From: Echinometra lucunter
Taxonomy: Eukaryota > Echinodermata > Echinoidea > Camarodonta > Echinometridae
NCBI GenBank assembly: GCA_029962745.1
Contig: CM057154.1
Coordinates: forward strand, 30,598,302-30,662,301
Length of the DNA: 64,000 nucleotides
Direction: 5' to 3'
In this document: one piece after another, positions 33,560 through 44,200 of the stretch
How the letters are laid out: each line of letters starts with the position of its first letter
How positions within the stretch are numbered: the first letter of the stretch is position 1
The notes under the pieces: generated by a model
What the model saw: only the letters and a program-made list of their open reading frames with translations
Told to the model about the DNA's origin: nothing
Databases searched by the model: none
Position numbers and translations under genes: made by a program

Positions 33560-34075
33560 TACATGTACATAGAAATGGTTCATTCTTGCAATAACTCAGT
33601 AACCATATGATGGATCAACATCAAGCTTGGCTCATGTATGCATATGGGAGGGATAATGGTCAATCAAATTTTGGGGTCTCAAGGTCAAAGGTCAAAGGTC
33701 ATAGAGGTCATGTAGATAGAAATGTATTGTTGTTGCAATAACTCAATAACCCTTGACAGATCAACTTCAAAATTGCCTCATGTATGTATATGGGAGGGAC
33801 AATGTCTGATTGAATTCGGGGAACTCACGGTCAAAGGTCAAAGGTCATAGAGGTCATTTTGTACATAGAAATGCTTCGTTCTTGCGATAACTTAGTAACC
33901 TTTTGATGGATCAACTTCAAACTTGGCTCATGAATGCATATGGGAAGGACAATGAACTTATTAGATTTGGGGGACTCAAGGTCAAAGGCCAAAGGGTGAT
34001 AGAGGTCATTATATACATGAAACTTGCTTGTTCTTGTGATAAATCAACAAATCTTTGACGGTTCAACTTCAAACT
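33560..34075. repeat. Tandem array of four ~148-bp units with AGGTCA direct repeats
   Basis: The unit markers AGAAATG occur at 33571, 33718 and 33867, and ATGAAAC at ~34018, giving periods of 147, 149 and ~151. Each unit runs through TTCTTGCAATAACTCA, GATGGATCAACTTCAAAC, CATATGGGAGGGACAATG and AAGGTCAAAGGTCA-type sequence ending ATAGAGGTCA. The first two units have two overlapping AGGTCAAAGGTCA or GGTCAAAGGTCA motifs; the third is degenerate (GGTCAAAGGCCAAAGGGTGA). Confidence 0.85.
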
Positions 34076-34082
34076 AGCCCCC

Positions 34083-34180
34083 CAAAATAGTAGCCCCGAA
34101 AAGGGAAAAGTAGCCCCCGAAAGTTGAAAAAGTAGACCCCGAAAAATTGTTAAAAACTTGAAATGGAGCCCCCGAAATAA
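34083..34180. repeat. Short CCCCCGAAA-spaced repeats
   Basis: TAGCCCCGAAAAGG, TAGCCCCCGAAAGTTG, TAGACCCCGAAAAATTG and GAGCCCCCGAAATAAA follow each other at ~20-35 bp spacing. The same word appears at the other end of the hAT-like element (32700-32755) and in the 50273 element, so it is the subterminal repeat of that family. Confidence 0.65.
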
Positions 34181-34200
34181 AAAAATTATTTTTTTCACTG

Positions 34201-35112
34201 CGATTGATCTATAACGTAACTAAAAAATGACAGCCCCCAAATTAAATTCTTTAATGACATATAAAGAGGAAACAATTGGTTCTGTCAATCTAATGTTGGA
34301 TTTCATTTGGAATTTGAATTGAATGTATTTATCAAAACAAAATACAAAACCAAGCAATTTTGATTTGCAATCAAATTTGGGTCTTTGTTGTTGTTTTTTT
34401 CAAAGGGGGTATATAACGGGCGATTTAAAAGACGCTCAAAAACACTCCGTTTGAAACAAGAGAAATAATGAGTGATAACTATAAATATAAAATTTTGAAA
34501 ACTTAATGACAAAAATGATTTCATAATTTCTCTAGCATATATGTATTAGTTGTAATGATCAATTCTGAGACACCAGCAACAAAAAGTAAGAAATAACTTC
34601 TGATATTTGATCTAATCTAATAATGATGAAGGAACAAATATCATTTTTTTAAAACATCCCAAACAAAGAAGACATTATAACAATATTCTTTGCAAAATTC
34701 AAAAGAGATTTTGTTAACCTCTGCCAAACAAAGTTTGAAGACTGTATACATAATAACATGTGGTTACATGTATGTGGCTAGCTTTGGAGGCTTCACTCTG
34801 CTTGCTTAAGTAATTTTGACAGAAAAAAAAATGACATTTGTTCATTGGTCATTTCCCATAAACTCTGTTCTCCTTAGAGCAGTTATTCTCTAGATATCAC
34901 TTAATCACACGACATTGTAACTGGGTTTTAGATTTTCTGGTGCAATAGCAAAGCATAAGACCTAATTATTATGATATGATTTAATCGTACGATTGTGACA
35001 AAAGTCAACTGAAGCTGGAAAACTTTGGATCGACAATGCAACTCAACATCCATGGACTTTACGTCTGTGATCATCTACATTATGTCCTTCTTACAGCTGA
35101 AAACATAGCGAC
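34201..35112. other. AT-rich noncoding DNA
   Basis: No coding potential or structured repeat seen. Confidence 0.5.
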
Positions 35113-35815
35113 AACCACTATCCGTACACTGTCCAAGTCCCTTTTCTGAAGTGGGGCATGTGTTGACATGGCTGCTCTAGTTGCTCCTCACAAGCCTCCA
35201 GGAAAGTTAGGAAGTGCCCCGGTTGGTCTCTTGATGGCTTTGGAGATGGGAAGTTCTGAAGGAGTCAAAGATCATCTGCAGACACCTGTGGGGGGTTGGA
35301 CGAACAAAGGAAGCACTCTGTGTCACTGCACTTCGAAAAAATAACCATGCCAATACGCTTGTCCATATGTCGGGCAGCAAACATATACGTGTCGACAATG
35401 TCGCTCTGTCTAAGAGTACGTGCAGAACCTACAAGAATGTCCTTATCCTTTTGGTATTCTGCTCCGTAGGGATGAGGCTCAGCTGCACTTTCTTCGACTC
35501 GAACATCTACCTTCCTTCCTGCAAAGCGCACGTTGCTCGAGCCTTAATCTGCTCCATCGCCGAGTTGAAAACCTAATGCTCTTTCTCGGCTCTTTCTTCA
35601 TGTGATAGCTTGTGCTGCTGGCAAGGTGGCGTCGTCTCCCCTGGTAGAAATGCCGAGAGGTTAACGTTTGTCAATTCCTTCGTGCAAGAGGCCCATAAAT
35701 GTTCTACAGGGTTGAGAGCAGAGTCACCCGGTGCATTTGATGACACACAGAGAGCATTTAAGTTCATGTCCTTAAAAAACTTTCCATAGCTTCCAGAAGG
35801 CAATGGGTTAAACTG
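35113..35815 (-). pseudogene. Decayed transposase-like fragment
   Basis: Minus-strand translation gives APGDSALNPVEHLWASCTKE near 35720, which resembles the C-terminal DDE segment NPxEHLW of Tc1/mariner-type and related transposases, where the Glu is the third catalytic acid. Further on, in a different frame, comes FAARHMDKR then CSDTECFLC, a CxxxxCxxC knuckle followed by NPP. Damage: TAG at ~35573, a frame change before 35531, and TGA at ~35265 after which the frame stays open to ~35113. The 5' edge has TACTTTCAG ahead of the frame, a possible acceptor. The rest of the catalytic domain is not seen. Identity rests on motif recognition only. Confidence 0.5.
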
Positions 35816-36241
35816 AAAGTATAGAAGTAGGATGTAGCCTATTGTTTGCCAATCCCATTATATATCAATATTACATCAGACCCATTGTCCCACTGTTGAG
35901 TTTCTTTCCTAGGTAAATCTCAAAGTGTTACATTAGTGTGATCACAATACTAGGCTAATTACCTTAAGCAAATTTTATCATGACCTGGATATTTGGTGAA
36001 CCAGCCCTCGTATCTATCATGTTTTTGTAAATCAATAAACAAAAAAAAGGGTTACTAAAAGTCTGGAAAGGTTTGGATACTTGAAATCAGTACAGATCTG
36101 GCATCCTATTACTTATGTTTGAACAAGGTGAATGTGACTGCATCTCCTATATATCTCCACCTATATTCATTTAACTTCATGGTCCATCTCTTTGCTTGCT
36201 ACCCCTTCTCCCCCCCCCCCCCCACCTTCTAATCGCTCTAC
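35816..36241. other. Noncoding DNA
   Basis: AT-rich with a C-run at ~36210-36222. No gene seen. Confidence 0.5.
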
Positions 36242-36817
36242 TTAAAGGAGAATGCAAACCAGGCATCAGCGTGCTCTTAGTGAATGGAGATAACCAAGAA
36301 GAGTAAACAGTGAAAGTTTGAACAAAATCAGACAATCTGTTCAAAAGTTATGAATTTTGAAAGTTTTAGTAAATCCCTATTGCAGGGATCCTTGAGTTGG
36401 CAACTTTGCCAGCATCTGTGATGTCATCGTGGACAACTCTCCATTCATTTTGTGCATAAATCTTCAAAAATATTAATATTTTAAAAATTTCAAGTCAGGA
36501 ATCAACATAATTCTTCCCAAAATGCTTGCAGAATTGATGTTAACAATAAATCAAACAAATTTCTATTTTTCTTGAAAATAAAGAAAATGTGAAATTCTGT
36601 GTACAAAATGAATGGAGAGTTGTCCACGATGACATCACAGATGCTGGTGGAGTTGCCAACTCAAGGATCTCCATAATAAGGATTTATTTAAACTTTCAAA
36701 ATTCATAATTCTCGAACAGATTGCCTGATTTTCCTCAAAATTTCACTGTTTACTCTTCTTGTTCTTCTTCATTCACTGGAAGCACACTGATGTCTGGGTT
36801 GCATTCTCCTTTATTAA
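36242..36817. mobile_element. TTAA-type long-arm inverted-repeat element (~576 bp)
   Basis: TTAAAGGAGAATGCAAACC at the left faces GGTTGCATTCTCCTTTA at the right. The arms extend ~230 bp and pair CCTTGAGTTGGCAAC, GATGTCATCGTGGACAAC and CTCCATTCATTTTG with their complements. Same family as 17190 and 45813. No transposase. Confidence 0.75.
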
Positions 36818-37484
36818 TTTGACGTAGACACTGATCAGGGGATACACTCAATACATCAGACAATGGAGAAAGAGATTCATGACAACTTCACAGAGCATAG
36901 CAAAATAGCAAAATAGAGAAAATGGATGGAGACAGGAAAGCTCATGTGACAAGATAATCTATCAAAATATATTATACATTGTATGTTTACGAGCTGATTT
37001 TTATTCTAAATTGGTAACATTTTACATATCTTTCTTTCATCTTTATAATTATATTCTGAAACCAAAATTTGATCCATCTAATATAGAACTATAATAGAGC
37101 AAAGACTAAATACATAACCCACCCCCTAAAAAAACAACAACATAAAAACAAAATAAAAACAAAGAAATACAAATAAATAAACATAAACAACAATCTGGGG
37201 AATGAGAGATGAGGGAAGGGATCTGTAGCAATTTACAACATAAAAGCAAGGATGGGTGTTTTTTTTTTTTTTTTTACTTGTTTACTTGGAAGACAGCTCT
37301 TTGCTTCAGCACCTTATATAAAATACCTTCAACATAAAGATTACACAAGAATGAAGAAAAAAATATGAACATTCCCCCCCCCCCAAAAAAAAAAAACAAA
37401 CAAACAAACAAACAAACAAACAAACAACCAAAAAAAAAAAACCCCACACAATTAAAAAATGATGAATCAAGGGGAAAGGAGTCT
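36818..37484. other. AT-rich DNA with homopolymer and (CAAA)n runs
   Basis: T-run at 37259-37275, C-run then A-run at ~37375-37398, and (CAAA)n at ~37398-37428. No gene. Confidence 0.6.
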
Positions 37485-37632
37485 GGGCCCCCTTTCACAA
37501 AACTTGTTATCAGTAACAACTGCCACATTTCTATGACAAATTTGCTCTCAACCAATCAGATGCAAGGATTTCAGTAGCTTATAACAGTTATTGGAACTTG
37601 TTATTAATAAAAAGTTTTATGAAAAGGGGCCC
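37485..37632. mobile_element. Palindromic MITE, GTTATCAGTAACAACTGCCA family (148 bp)
   Basis: GGGCCCC and TTTCACAAAACTTGTTATC at the left match TTATGAAAAGGGGCCC at the right. The core CCAATCAGATGCAAGGATTT plus TCAGTAGCTTATAAC is shared with 39624-39777 and, inverted, 5814-5956. Confidence 0.75.
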
Positions 37633-39623
37633 TGATGTAGATTATGTTTACGTCATATGAAAGATAACAAAGATACTAGAGAGATGATGACCTCTTAACT
37701 ATCTGATTTTATATACATCCTTTAAAGATCATTAGAAGACATGTTATCTTTGATGTTTGTTCAAGAATGAATTAACAGGTGATGACCTACTAACATCATC
37801 CTAACAATGACAAGTGTGAATGCTATGTTGGTTTTTCGTCATCAAATGCACTGTATAAGAAACTGAAACTCATGTTTCATACAACACAAATCAAGAGTAT
37901 AGTTAACACAACAAACAGAAAACTGGAACAGGCAACATTGATTATATACAATAGTGGAGAACTAATGGGTTAAACAACCTAGAAAAGAAGACCTCTGTGT
38001 GCACTTCCTTTCCTGCATCTCCCCACTTGAAACTATCTAGTAAGAAATCATATCTGTAAACTAAACAAAAGCCCTCACATCTCTTCAGCGAAAAGCCCTC
38101 ACATTTTGCAGGGAATTCTTTTCTCATCAAATATAAAGCATGAATATATTTTCAAAAATGACTGTGACATGACATTTCTATAACAAGGTATTAAACACAA
38201 CTGAAATCTTGAGATGAAGATATTTAGATCATTTATGACATAATAAGGTCTGATGTAAAAAGACTACTCTTTCTGTGATCCCTCATTGCATGCTTTGTGG
38301 AAGCCACAGCTCACATCAGAGAGAAAGGAGTAGAAACAGAGACCCTACTAAATTGGATACATCACAACAGTTTGTCGCTGGCTCTCATTGCATCAGCTGG
38401 AATACATCTTGGCTATGAAAACTAATTTGCCCATCAACGACAATAAATTTTTCATTGGAATATAAATTGATACCAATGATTCTTTCTATCTGGGGATGTA
38501 GTGTGCATCCTTTGCTAATCTTATCTTCATGGAATAATGTTCATCTGTGCATCTTCTGGTAAAAGGCTTCAAGAATAACATTTTGGAACTCAAGATACAA
38601 TTTAACATCAGTAAGGTGAGTTTAATTTTTTTAAAAAAATTAGTATTTTCATATGTGAATGTCCTTAACCTTTTCTGCCTTACTGGGTTTGCAGACAATT
38701 TTCATTCATAAATTTGGAAGACAAAAATTGGGCTTTTCATATTTTCTAACTTTTCCAGTTATGTTTAAAATCATTTTCATATAAACAAGCTCTATGTTTC
38801 CTTTTCAAGGAAAAAAAAAAGCTTCAGTAGAAATATTATGTAAAGCAATAATATGCTTAAGCAGAGTCATTATGACTTGGAAGGGTTTAAATTCTCTGGA
38901 AAAATCTGCATAACAGAATGGCATGCATGACAAAGACAGCATGATGAAAAATATTTATTCTGATTTGAGTAATTACTTGTTCACAATGAAAAAAAATCAG
39001 GTTTGCTGTAGATGTGCAATGACCATGGCCTTACGTTTGACATTAGAAGGAACTATCTTTCCAGTACAACAGACCTGTTACTAATTTCATGCAAAGTTGT
39101 TGAAAAAAAAAGTTTCCGTGGACAACTACGAAGTTTGCCAGAGGCTTGCCTGACACATCAACAAAAATGTATCCAATCTGGATTCCATCTATTCAGATGC
39201 CATTATGCATATCAGGTGAACTGAATAGTTGGTTACAAAGGGTTCGAGAGAGACACATGCATAAATTACTAATTACATTAGTAAATAGGTCTTTTGGCAA
39301 AGATTTTTATACCTACAACTATGGTTTTGAAAGGTTTTTATTCTGTTGAGACCTTGTTTCTCAATCTAATAAGGAAAATCTGTGTACAAAGACCATCCAA
39401 GGGAGACAAGAAAAGAAAGTGGTCTTTATGAGCAGGTGGTCTTTAAAGACAGGTTCATTATTACACATTTGAATGGGGAAAAGCTATTCAAGAGAAACTT
39501 AAATTGTGGTCTTTCTATACAGGTGGTTACTAAAGCAGATTTGACTGCAGATTTTGAATGGAAAAAAAAGGGGGAAAAATAATAACATTTTTACATCTAC
39601 AGTTGACAGTATTTAGTTGACCT
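37633..39623. other. AT-rich intergenic DNA
   Basis: No coding potential, RNA gene or structured repeat seen in ~2 kb. Confidence 0.5.
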
Positions 39624-39777
39624 GGGCCCTGTTTCATAAAACTTGTTATCAGTAACAACTGCCATATTCCTATGGCAAATTTTCTCTCAGTCAATCAGAT
39701 GCAAGGATTTCAGTAGCTTATATCAGCTATTGCAACTTCAACTTGTTATTGATAACAAGTTTTATGAAACAGGGCCC
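39624..39777. mobile_element. Palindromic MITE, same family (154 bp)
   Basis: GGGCCCTGTTTCATAAAACT at the left and the reverse of AGTTTTATGAAACAGGGCCC at the right are perfectly paired tips. The core CAATCAGATGCAAGG and TCAGTAGCTTATATC is as in 37485-37632. Confidence 0.8.
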
Positions 39778-40563
39778 AGGGCTGGTTGTCGATTAATTAT
39801 CAGAATTAAAGTATTTTACTCAGTTTTCAGCTTAGGTAAAATACCTAACCAACTTTGGTATTCAATTGGATCTTTTTGCTATGTATTCTCTTTTCATAGA
39901 GGCTATTTAATGCATCAGATGTGGCAATGAGGAAAATAAGTGAGGCAATACATGTATTTCAAGATTTAAACATCTTTTTTTCATCATGTATCTTGGGAGA
40001 GTCATCCTTCCTTGAAACTGTTCTGAATTCTAAGAAGAAAGACAAGATTTTCCTTGGCCATAAATATTCGACAGAGTAATAACATGAGAGCTGCTGAACA
40101 GCTCACTGCAGTGAATGTGCCTTGATAACTGAATTACAACTGATTGCAAGTGCTCTAAAGGTTTTCAACAAGGCCATCCTACATGCTTCTCTTTTTAGGC
40201 CATGATCAGACATGTGTGACAAGGCAAAAAATACATACAATTCAGGAATGATAGTTTATGAGATGATAATGGCTTTGGAGTAAAAGGCTTTAAAAATAGA
40301 AGCAGCTATTGGCGAATGGGAAGACCTCTTTGCAATAGTACAGAAACATGAACTGACATATTACAGACATGTTACACAGACTAATGGCATTGCAAAATAT
40401 ATCTTTGCCAGAAGGGAGGTAGAAAAATGGCAGCAGAAAAGATGGAAAGATAACATCAGACAACACGCTTATCTTTTGGCAATTCTAAAAGGTGGCAGCA
40501 GGATGAGTGTCTCAGGTAGGAAGAAATAATAGCACATGATGATGATCACTTGAGGCCATCAAG
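39778..40563. other. AT-rich intergenic DNA
   Basis: No feature recognised. Confidence 0.5.
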
Positions 40564-40929
40564 AGGCGTTTTCACACCTAACCTATCAGGAAAAATACCT
40601 GTGATTTACGAGAACCTTTTGCAGGCCCCAAAAGACCCAATAATTATTTCGTGCATTAACACCTCCCCGAACCAGGCCTCTACTGGAAAGTTCTCCGAGT
40701 TATGAACATGTGCATTACGGTTCATGCACTAGTGTTCAATGGGATAGCAGTTCTCGTAATTTGCTTTTACAATGCAAACATCCCTGGGACCTTGGAGAAA
40801 GTTTGCGTAATTTGAGAAAGTACCTTTTAAACTAAAGGTATTATTTCTTTGGGGATATTACGAATACTTTCGATTCACACTGGTAAAATACCAGGTATTT
40901 TGCCTGATTGGGTAGGTGCGAAAGCACCT
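40564..40929. mobile_element. MITE with AGGYG-TTTC-CACCTA ends (366 bp)
   Basis: AGGCGTTTTCACACCTAACC at the left and the reversed right end AGGTGCTTTCGCACCTACCC pair, then both continue ATCAGG-AAAATACCTG. Arms are ~45 bp. No transposase and no clear target duplication. Confidence 0.65.
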
Positions 40930-41839
40930 GGAGAACAATTTGTTCTGAAAAAGAAAATATACAGACATATTATCAATGATCATTAACATTTACAGCCTAT
41001 CACTTCATTTTCATGGGTGGCAATGCTGATGTATGGATTTGTCTGAATTATAAGATGTCTTGAGAATAATATTCACTCTGAGCACCATAGTCCATTGTAC
41101 AGAAAGACATGAGTTCCAGGCATGTTTCTGTGGCAGATCCAAAATTATCTGGCCATGAGGAGGGGTGGGGAGTGGGTAGGGTGTGTTCCTTTAAGTGTGC
41201 ATAAAGCAATAATCCCGTAGGAGAAAAGAAAAAGAAAAGAACAAGAAAAAAAATATATATATATAAAAGAAAGATCAGGTACATTGGATTGAGTTTTAAA
41301 GCTGTATTTCTGTGGGACATCACGCTTTCTGGGAGAAAAAAAGACAAATGTACCTCCAGAACTTTCATAAAGACACGTACATCTCAGAAGATTTGTAATA
41401 CAGGGGACGTCCTTAGGAGTAAAGAACACACTGTCCCAGAGCATCTCAACTTGAAGTCAATGACATTCAATAGCTGAGAAAAAACAAACAGGCATTTTAA
41501 GACTGCATCTGTTCAAAGATTTACTATTATCCTTCTGTATGTCAAGTACGCTTATCAAGTTTATTATAATTCCCTCAGCCAAAATACCCAGAAGATATGA
41601 AAGTAATCAAAATGCCGGAACAGAGGGCTGCACCTTAAATGATACACAGCTGATGGTGTTTTGAACTTGAAGTGTGACAAAATTCCCAGTGCACTATTCT
41701 CAATTGGGTCATGATGACACTTGTCCAACTGACAAGGGCCAAAAATACATTTAAGCAAAGCAGCAGTATTTAAAATATGTTTTTAACCCATTGCCTACTG
41801 GAACAACATGGTCCCTAGATTAAACATATTTAGAATTCA
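40930..41839. other. AT-rich intergenic DNA
   Basis: No gene seen. Short frames across 41048-41477 on both strands match nothing. Confidence 0.5.
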
Positions 41840-42172
41840 TTCATTCATTCATTTTTAGTTTGTTTGTTTCTTTTAATGTTACCTTGTTCTCACTATGTAG
41901 TTTAATACTTTTTTGTCATGTTCATTCATCTGTTTTGTTTTTTCTGCCTTAAGATGTCTTGTCATGTTATTGTTTTGTTGTTAAAATGTAGACATACAGG
42001 GGATCAGCCTCGACAGGTCTTTGGCCTTTGCCGATCTCCTACGTCCACTACATTTTAATCTTTTGTCTTGTTTTATAATCGTATTCTTTCCTTTCACACC
42101 TACAGTAATGTTTATGTATTGTATATACTTTTTCTTTTTTATGGATGTGAATAAAGGGAATTGAATTGAATT
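41840..42172 (+). mobile_element. Possible non-LTR retroelement 3' end with (TTGAA)n tail
   Basis: A T-rich segment runs through GGATCAGCCTCGACAGGTC and CTTTGCCGATCTCC and ends ATGTGAATAAAGGGAATTGAATTGAA. A polyadenylation-like AATAAA followed by a short pentanucleotide tail is typical of CR1-like LINE 3' ends. No reverse transcriptase is present, and the 5' boundary is a guess. Confidence 0.3.
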
Positions 42173-42229
42173 CATCAACAGGGTAAATATCCTGGGACCT
42201 AGGTTCATATGAAAAAGGGAAGATGCAAT

Positions 42230-42342
42230 GTCAGCTCCCCCCCCCCCCCACGGAAGATGCTATGTCAGCCCCCCCCCCCCCAGGAAGATGCAATATCAGC
42301 CCCCCCCCCCCCCAAAAAAAAAAAAAAAAAAAAAAAAAAAAA
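42230..42342. repeat. Three tandem ~33-bp units with poly-C, then poly-A
   Basis: GGAAGATGCAATGTCAG or a close variant followed by 10-15 C occurs three times, the last followed by ~28 A. Open frames rich in Pro and Lys here are artefacts. Confidence 0.85.
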
Positions 42343-42984
42343 CACTTGCAGAACTACAGGACTGTACAGGACTGTAATCTTATGTCAAACAAAATGTATA
42401 AAGGCTCTTTTGAAATTAAAAGTTTCACAAATCAGTTAAATGTAAGAAAACAAGGTATATGCAATAATATGAACAATGGCAAAAGGTTCTACATATAACA
42501 ATTTTTCTCATAAAGTTCAATTTTTATGCATTTTGGATTTAGTGACTTCATAAGGGTACATTACAATTCTATGCATCAATTCAGATTTTCAGTGGCTCTC
42601 ATGATAACACCTCGTGAGTCACAAGTCACTGAACTGCTATATTTCTGCGAACACTTCCAAGAATCCCATATAAATTTAGATCATACTTGCCCACAGGCAT
42701 TCAAGGAAAATCTCCCATGCAACTGTAGTGTAGTAAAGCCAGCCCTCAGGTAAATCAAATTCCTTTCCCAATATATTTCAAATTAGGAAGGTCAATGAGG
42801 CATTTATCCTCATAAAACATTGTCAGCCTATTCCACGAAGCATTTGAATAGCATCGCCCATAAACTTCTCTGAGGTGCTTGCTCAAATTACCCTGGCTTT
42901 AGCAGAGTTGCCTTATAGGTCCTGAATAGACTCATGAAATTCCTTTAACAGAGTACTAGTATGCTATCACATTGCAATAGGCCA
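42343..42984. other. Noncoding DNA
   Basis: No gene or structured repeat recognised. Confidence 0.5.
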
Positions 42985-42992
42985 GTTCATTG

Positions 42993-43510
42993 GGCTTTTA
43001 CTAAACACTCGGGTCGCATCGCGCTGGAAAACACTCGGGTCGCGGCTCGCTGGGTATGGTGCGCCAAGTGTTAACTAGTTTATTCGGTCCAAAATCTACA
43101 GTCAGTGTACAGTAAAGCCAAAATCCTCATAGCCATGTCCACAAGCATATTCTGGTAAACTGATCCTCCCACCCTCTGCTATTCACAAAGTGTTTGTAAT
43201 GAAACAAAGTCAATGCCCGGGCAAAGTGAATGTAGCAGGCTTAATGAGAGATCATAATTATAAATCCTGTCTGTTTATTCATATTGGTGGGAGGTTCTTG
43301 TTTCAAAATCGTCTGTTGCATTTCAATTTGTAACGAAATGGTTCACTGTTCGTGAATTCTATATAGAAAAAAAAGTTTTGAGTGAACTTTTGACACTAAA
43401 TTGTGCAGTTTTGGACCAAATAACTTAGTTAACACTTGGCGCCCCATACCCAGCGAGCCGCGACGCAAGTGTTTTCCAGCACGACGCGACCCGAGTGTTT
43501 AGTAAAAGCC
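42993..43510. mobile_element. 518-bp inverted-repeat element with perfect 8-bp target duplication
   Basis: GTTCATTG occurs at 42985-42992 and 43511-43518. The ends GGCTTTTACTAAACACTCGG and CCGAGTGTTTAGTAAAAGCC are perfect inverted repeats, and arms continue imperfectly ~95 bp through GCTGGAAAACACT, GCTCGCTGGGTATGG and CCAAGTGTTAACTA. The 8-bp duplication fits hAT or P superfamilies; the GGC tip is unlike the usual hAT CAG tip. The interior is AT-rich and noncoding. Confidence 0.85.
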
Positions 43511-43518
43511 GTTCATTG

Positions 43519-43849
43519 TTAGCACATGAATGACCTCAAACATCCACAGATATTTTAAACATGGAGAAGTCCCTTTTGGTGCACTTAGAATAGTCCCTCC
43601 CCAAGTGACAGAGGTGCCTCATGAATAGCTTTTATTTCCCCTTTTGAAAAGAATGCTTCCACCTGCATTTATGCATCATGGAATGCACAATTATCAGCAA
43701 CATATCAAGTATTCATGTCAGTGGGTTTTAGATTTTTGTCCTAAATGTCCTTTATCTGCTCACGCTCAGAATGTATCCATAAACTGACTTACTGTATACT
43801 GCAAATGAAAGTGATTTATTTTAGAGTACAAGGAATGAAAACTGGATTT
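43519..43849. other. Noncoding DNA
   Basis: No feature recognised. Confidence 0.5.
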
Positions 43850-43915
43850 GGACCCTATCTTCATGAGGAGTCAAGATCTCAAACCACTATACCAATGTAG
43901 TTCCCCTCAAAAGTG
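43850..43915 (-). mobile_element. tRNA-like SINE fragment
   Basis: On the minus strand GGAACTACATTGGTATAGTGG leads to TTTGAGATCTTGACTCCTC. This resembles the A box and anticodon region of a tRNA head, without a convincing B box. Confidence 0.3.
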
Positions 43916-43973
43916 TGTTCACATCAGGTCTAGATTAATATACTTCAAAGCATGCACAACCCAAGACTGCCCC

Positions 43974-44095
43974 ATGTGTAATGGTTAAATGGTTGGGTAA
44001 TCTACCTGACTGCTAAGAAAGCATGTATATGCTTGTTAGTAAGCAACCAGAGGACCAATGGCTTTAAATCCCCTCTAAAGAACTTGGTAATGAGG
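43974..44095 (+). mobile_element. tRNA-like SINE head
   Basis: TGTGTAATGGTTAAATGG, GGGTAATCTACCTGAC and later GGCTTTAAATCCCC resemble a tRNA head with an insertion between A and B boxes. Confidence 0.4.
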
Positions 44096-44099
44096 ATAA

Positions 44100-44200
44100 G
44101 TACCTCACCAAAGGGCATTAGCGCATCCACTTGGTTTCGAACCCGCATACTCCCAGTTACAAGACCACTGCTCAATACACTGAGCCACAGCGCCTCCTCC
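44100..44200 (-). mobile_element. tRNA-derived SINE head
   Basis: On the minus strand GGAGGCGCTGTGGCTCAGTG has a consensus A box and GCGGGTTCGAAACC a strong B box, followed by CTAATGCCCTTTGG. It lies tail-to-tail with the copy at 43974. Confidence 0.6.

Larger units (their letters stand above)
32637..34200. mobile_element. hAT-like composite element, 1.56 kb
   Basis: The left tip CAGGGAAAAAAATACA and the reversed right tip CAGTGAAAAAAATAAT form the terminal repeat. Flanks TGATTGAT (32629-32636) and CGATTGAT (34201-34208) match at 7 of 8 bases, an 8-bp target duplication as in hAT. Subterminal regions on both sides repeat a CCCCCGAAA word. The interior holds a nested palindrome (32857-33127), two copies of an AT-rich hairpin and a four-unit tandem array. 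No transposase frame. The 182-bp element at 50273 has the same tips. Confidence 0.7.

Noticed and set aside
33560..34075. CRISPR-like array
   Set aside because: The ~148-bp units are contiguous tandem copies without short repeats and unique spacers, and the DNA is eukaryotic.
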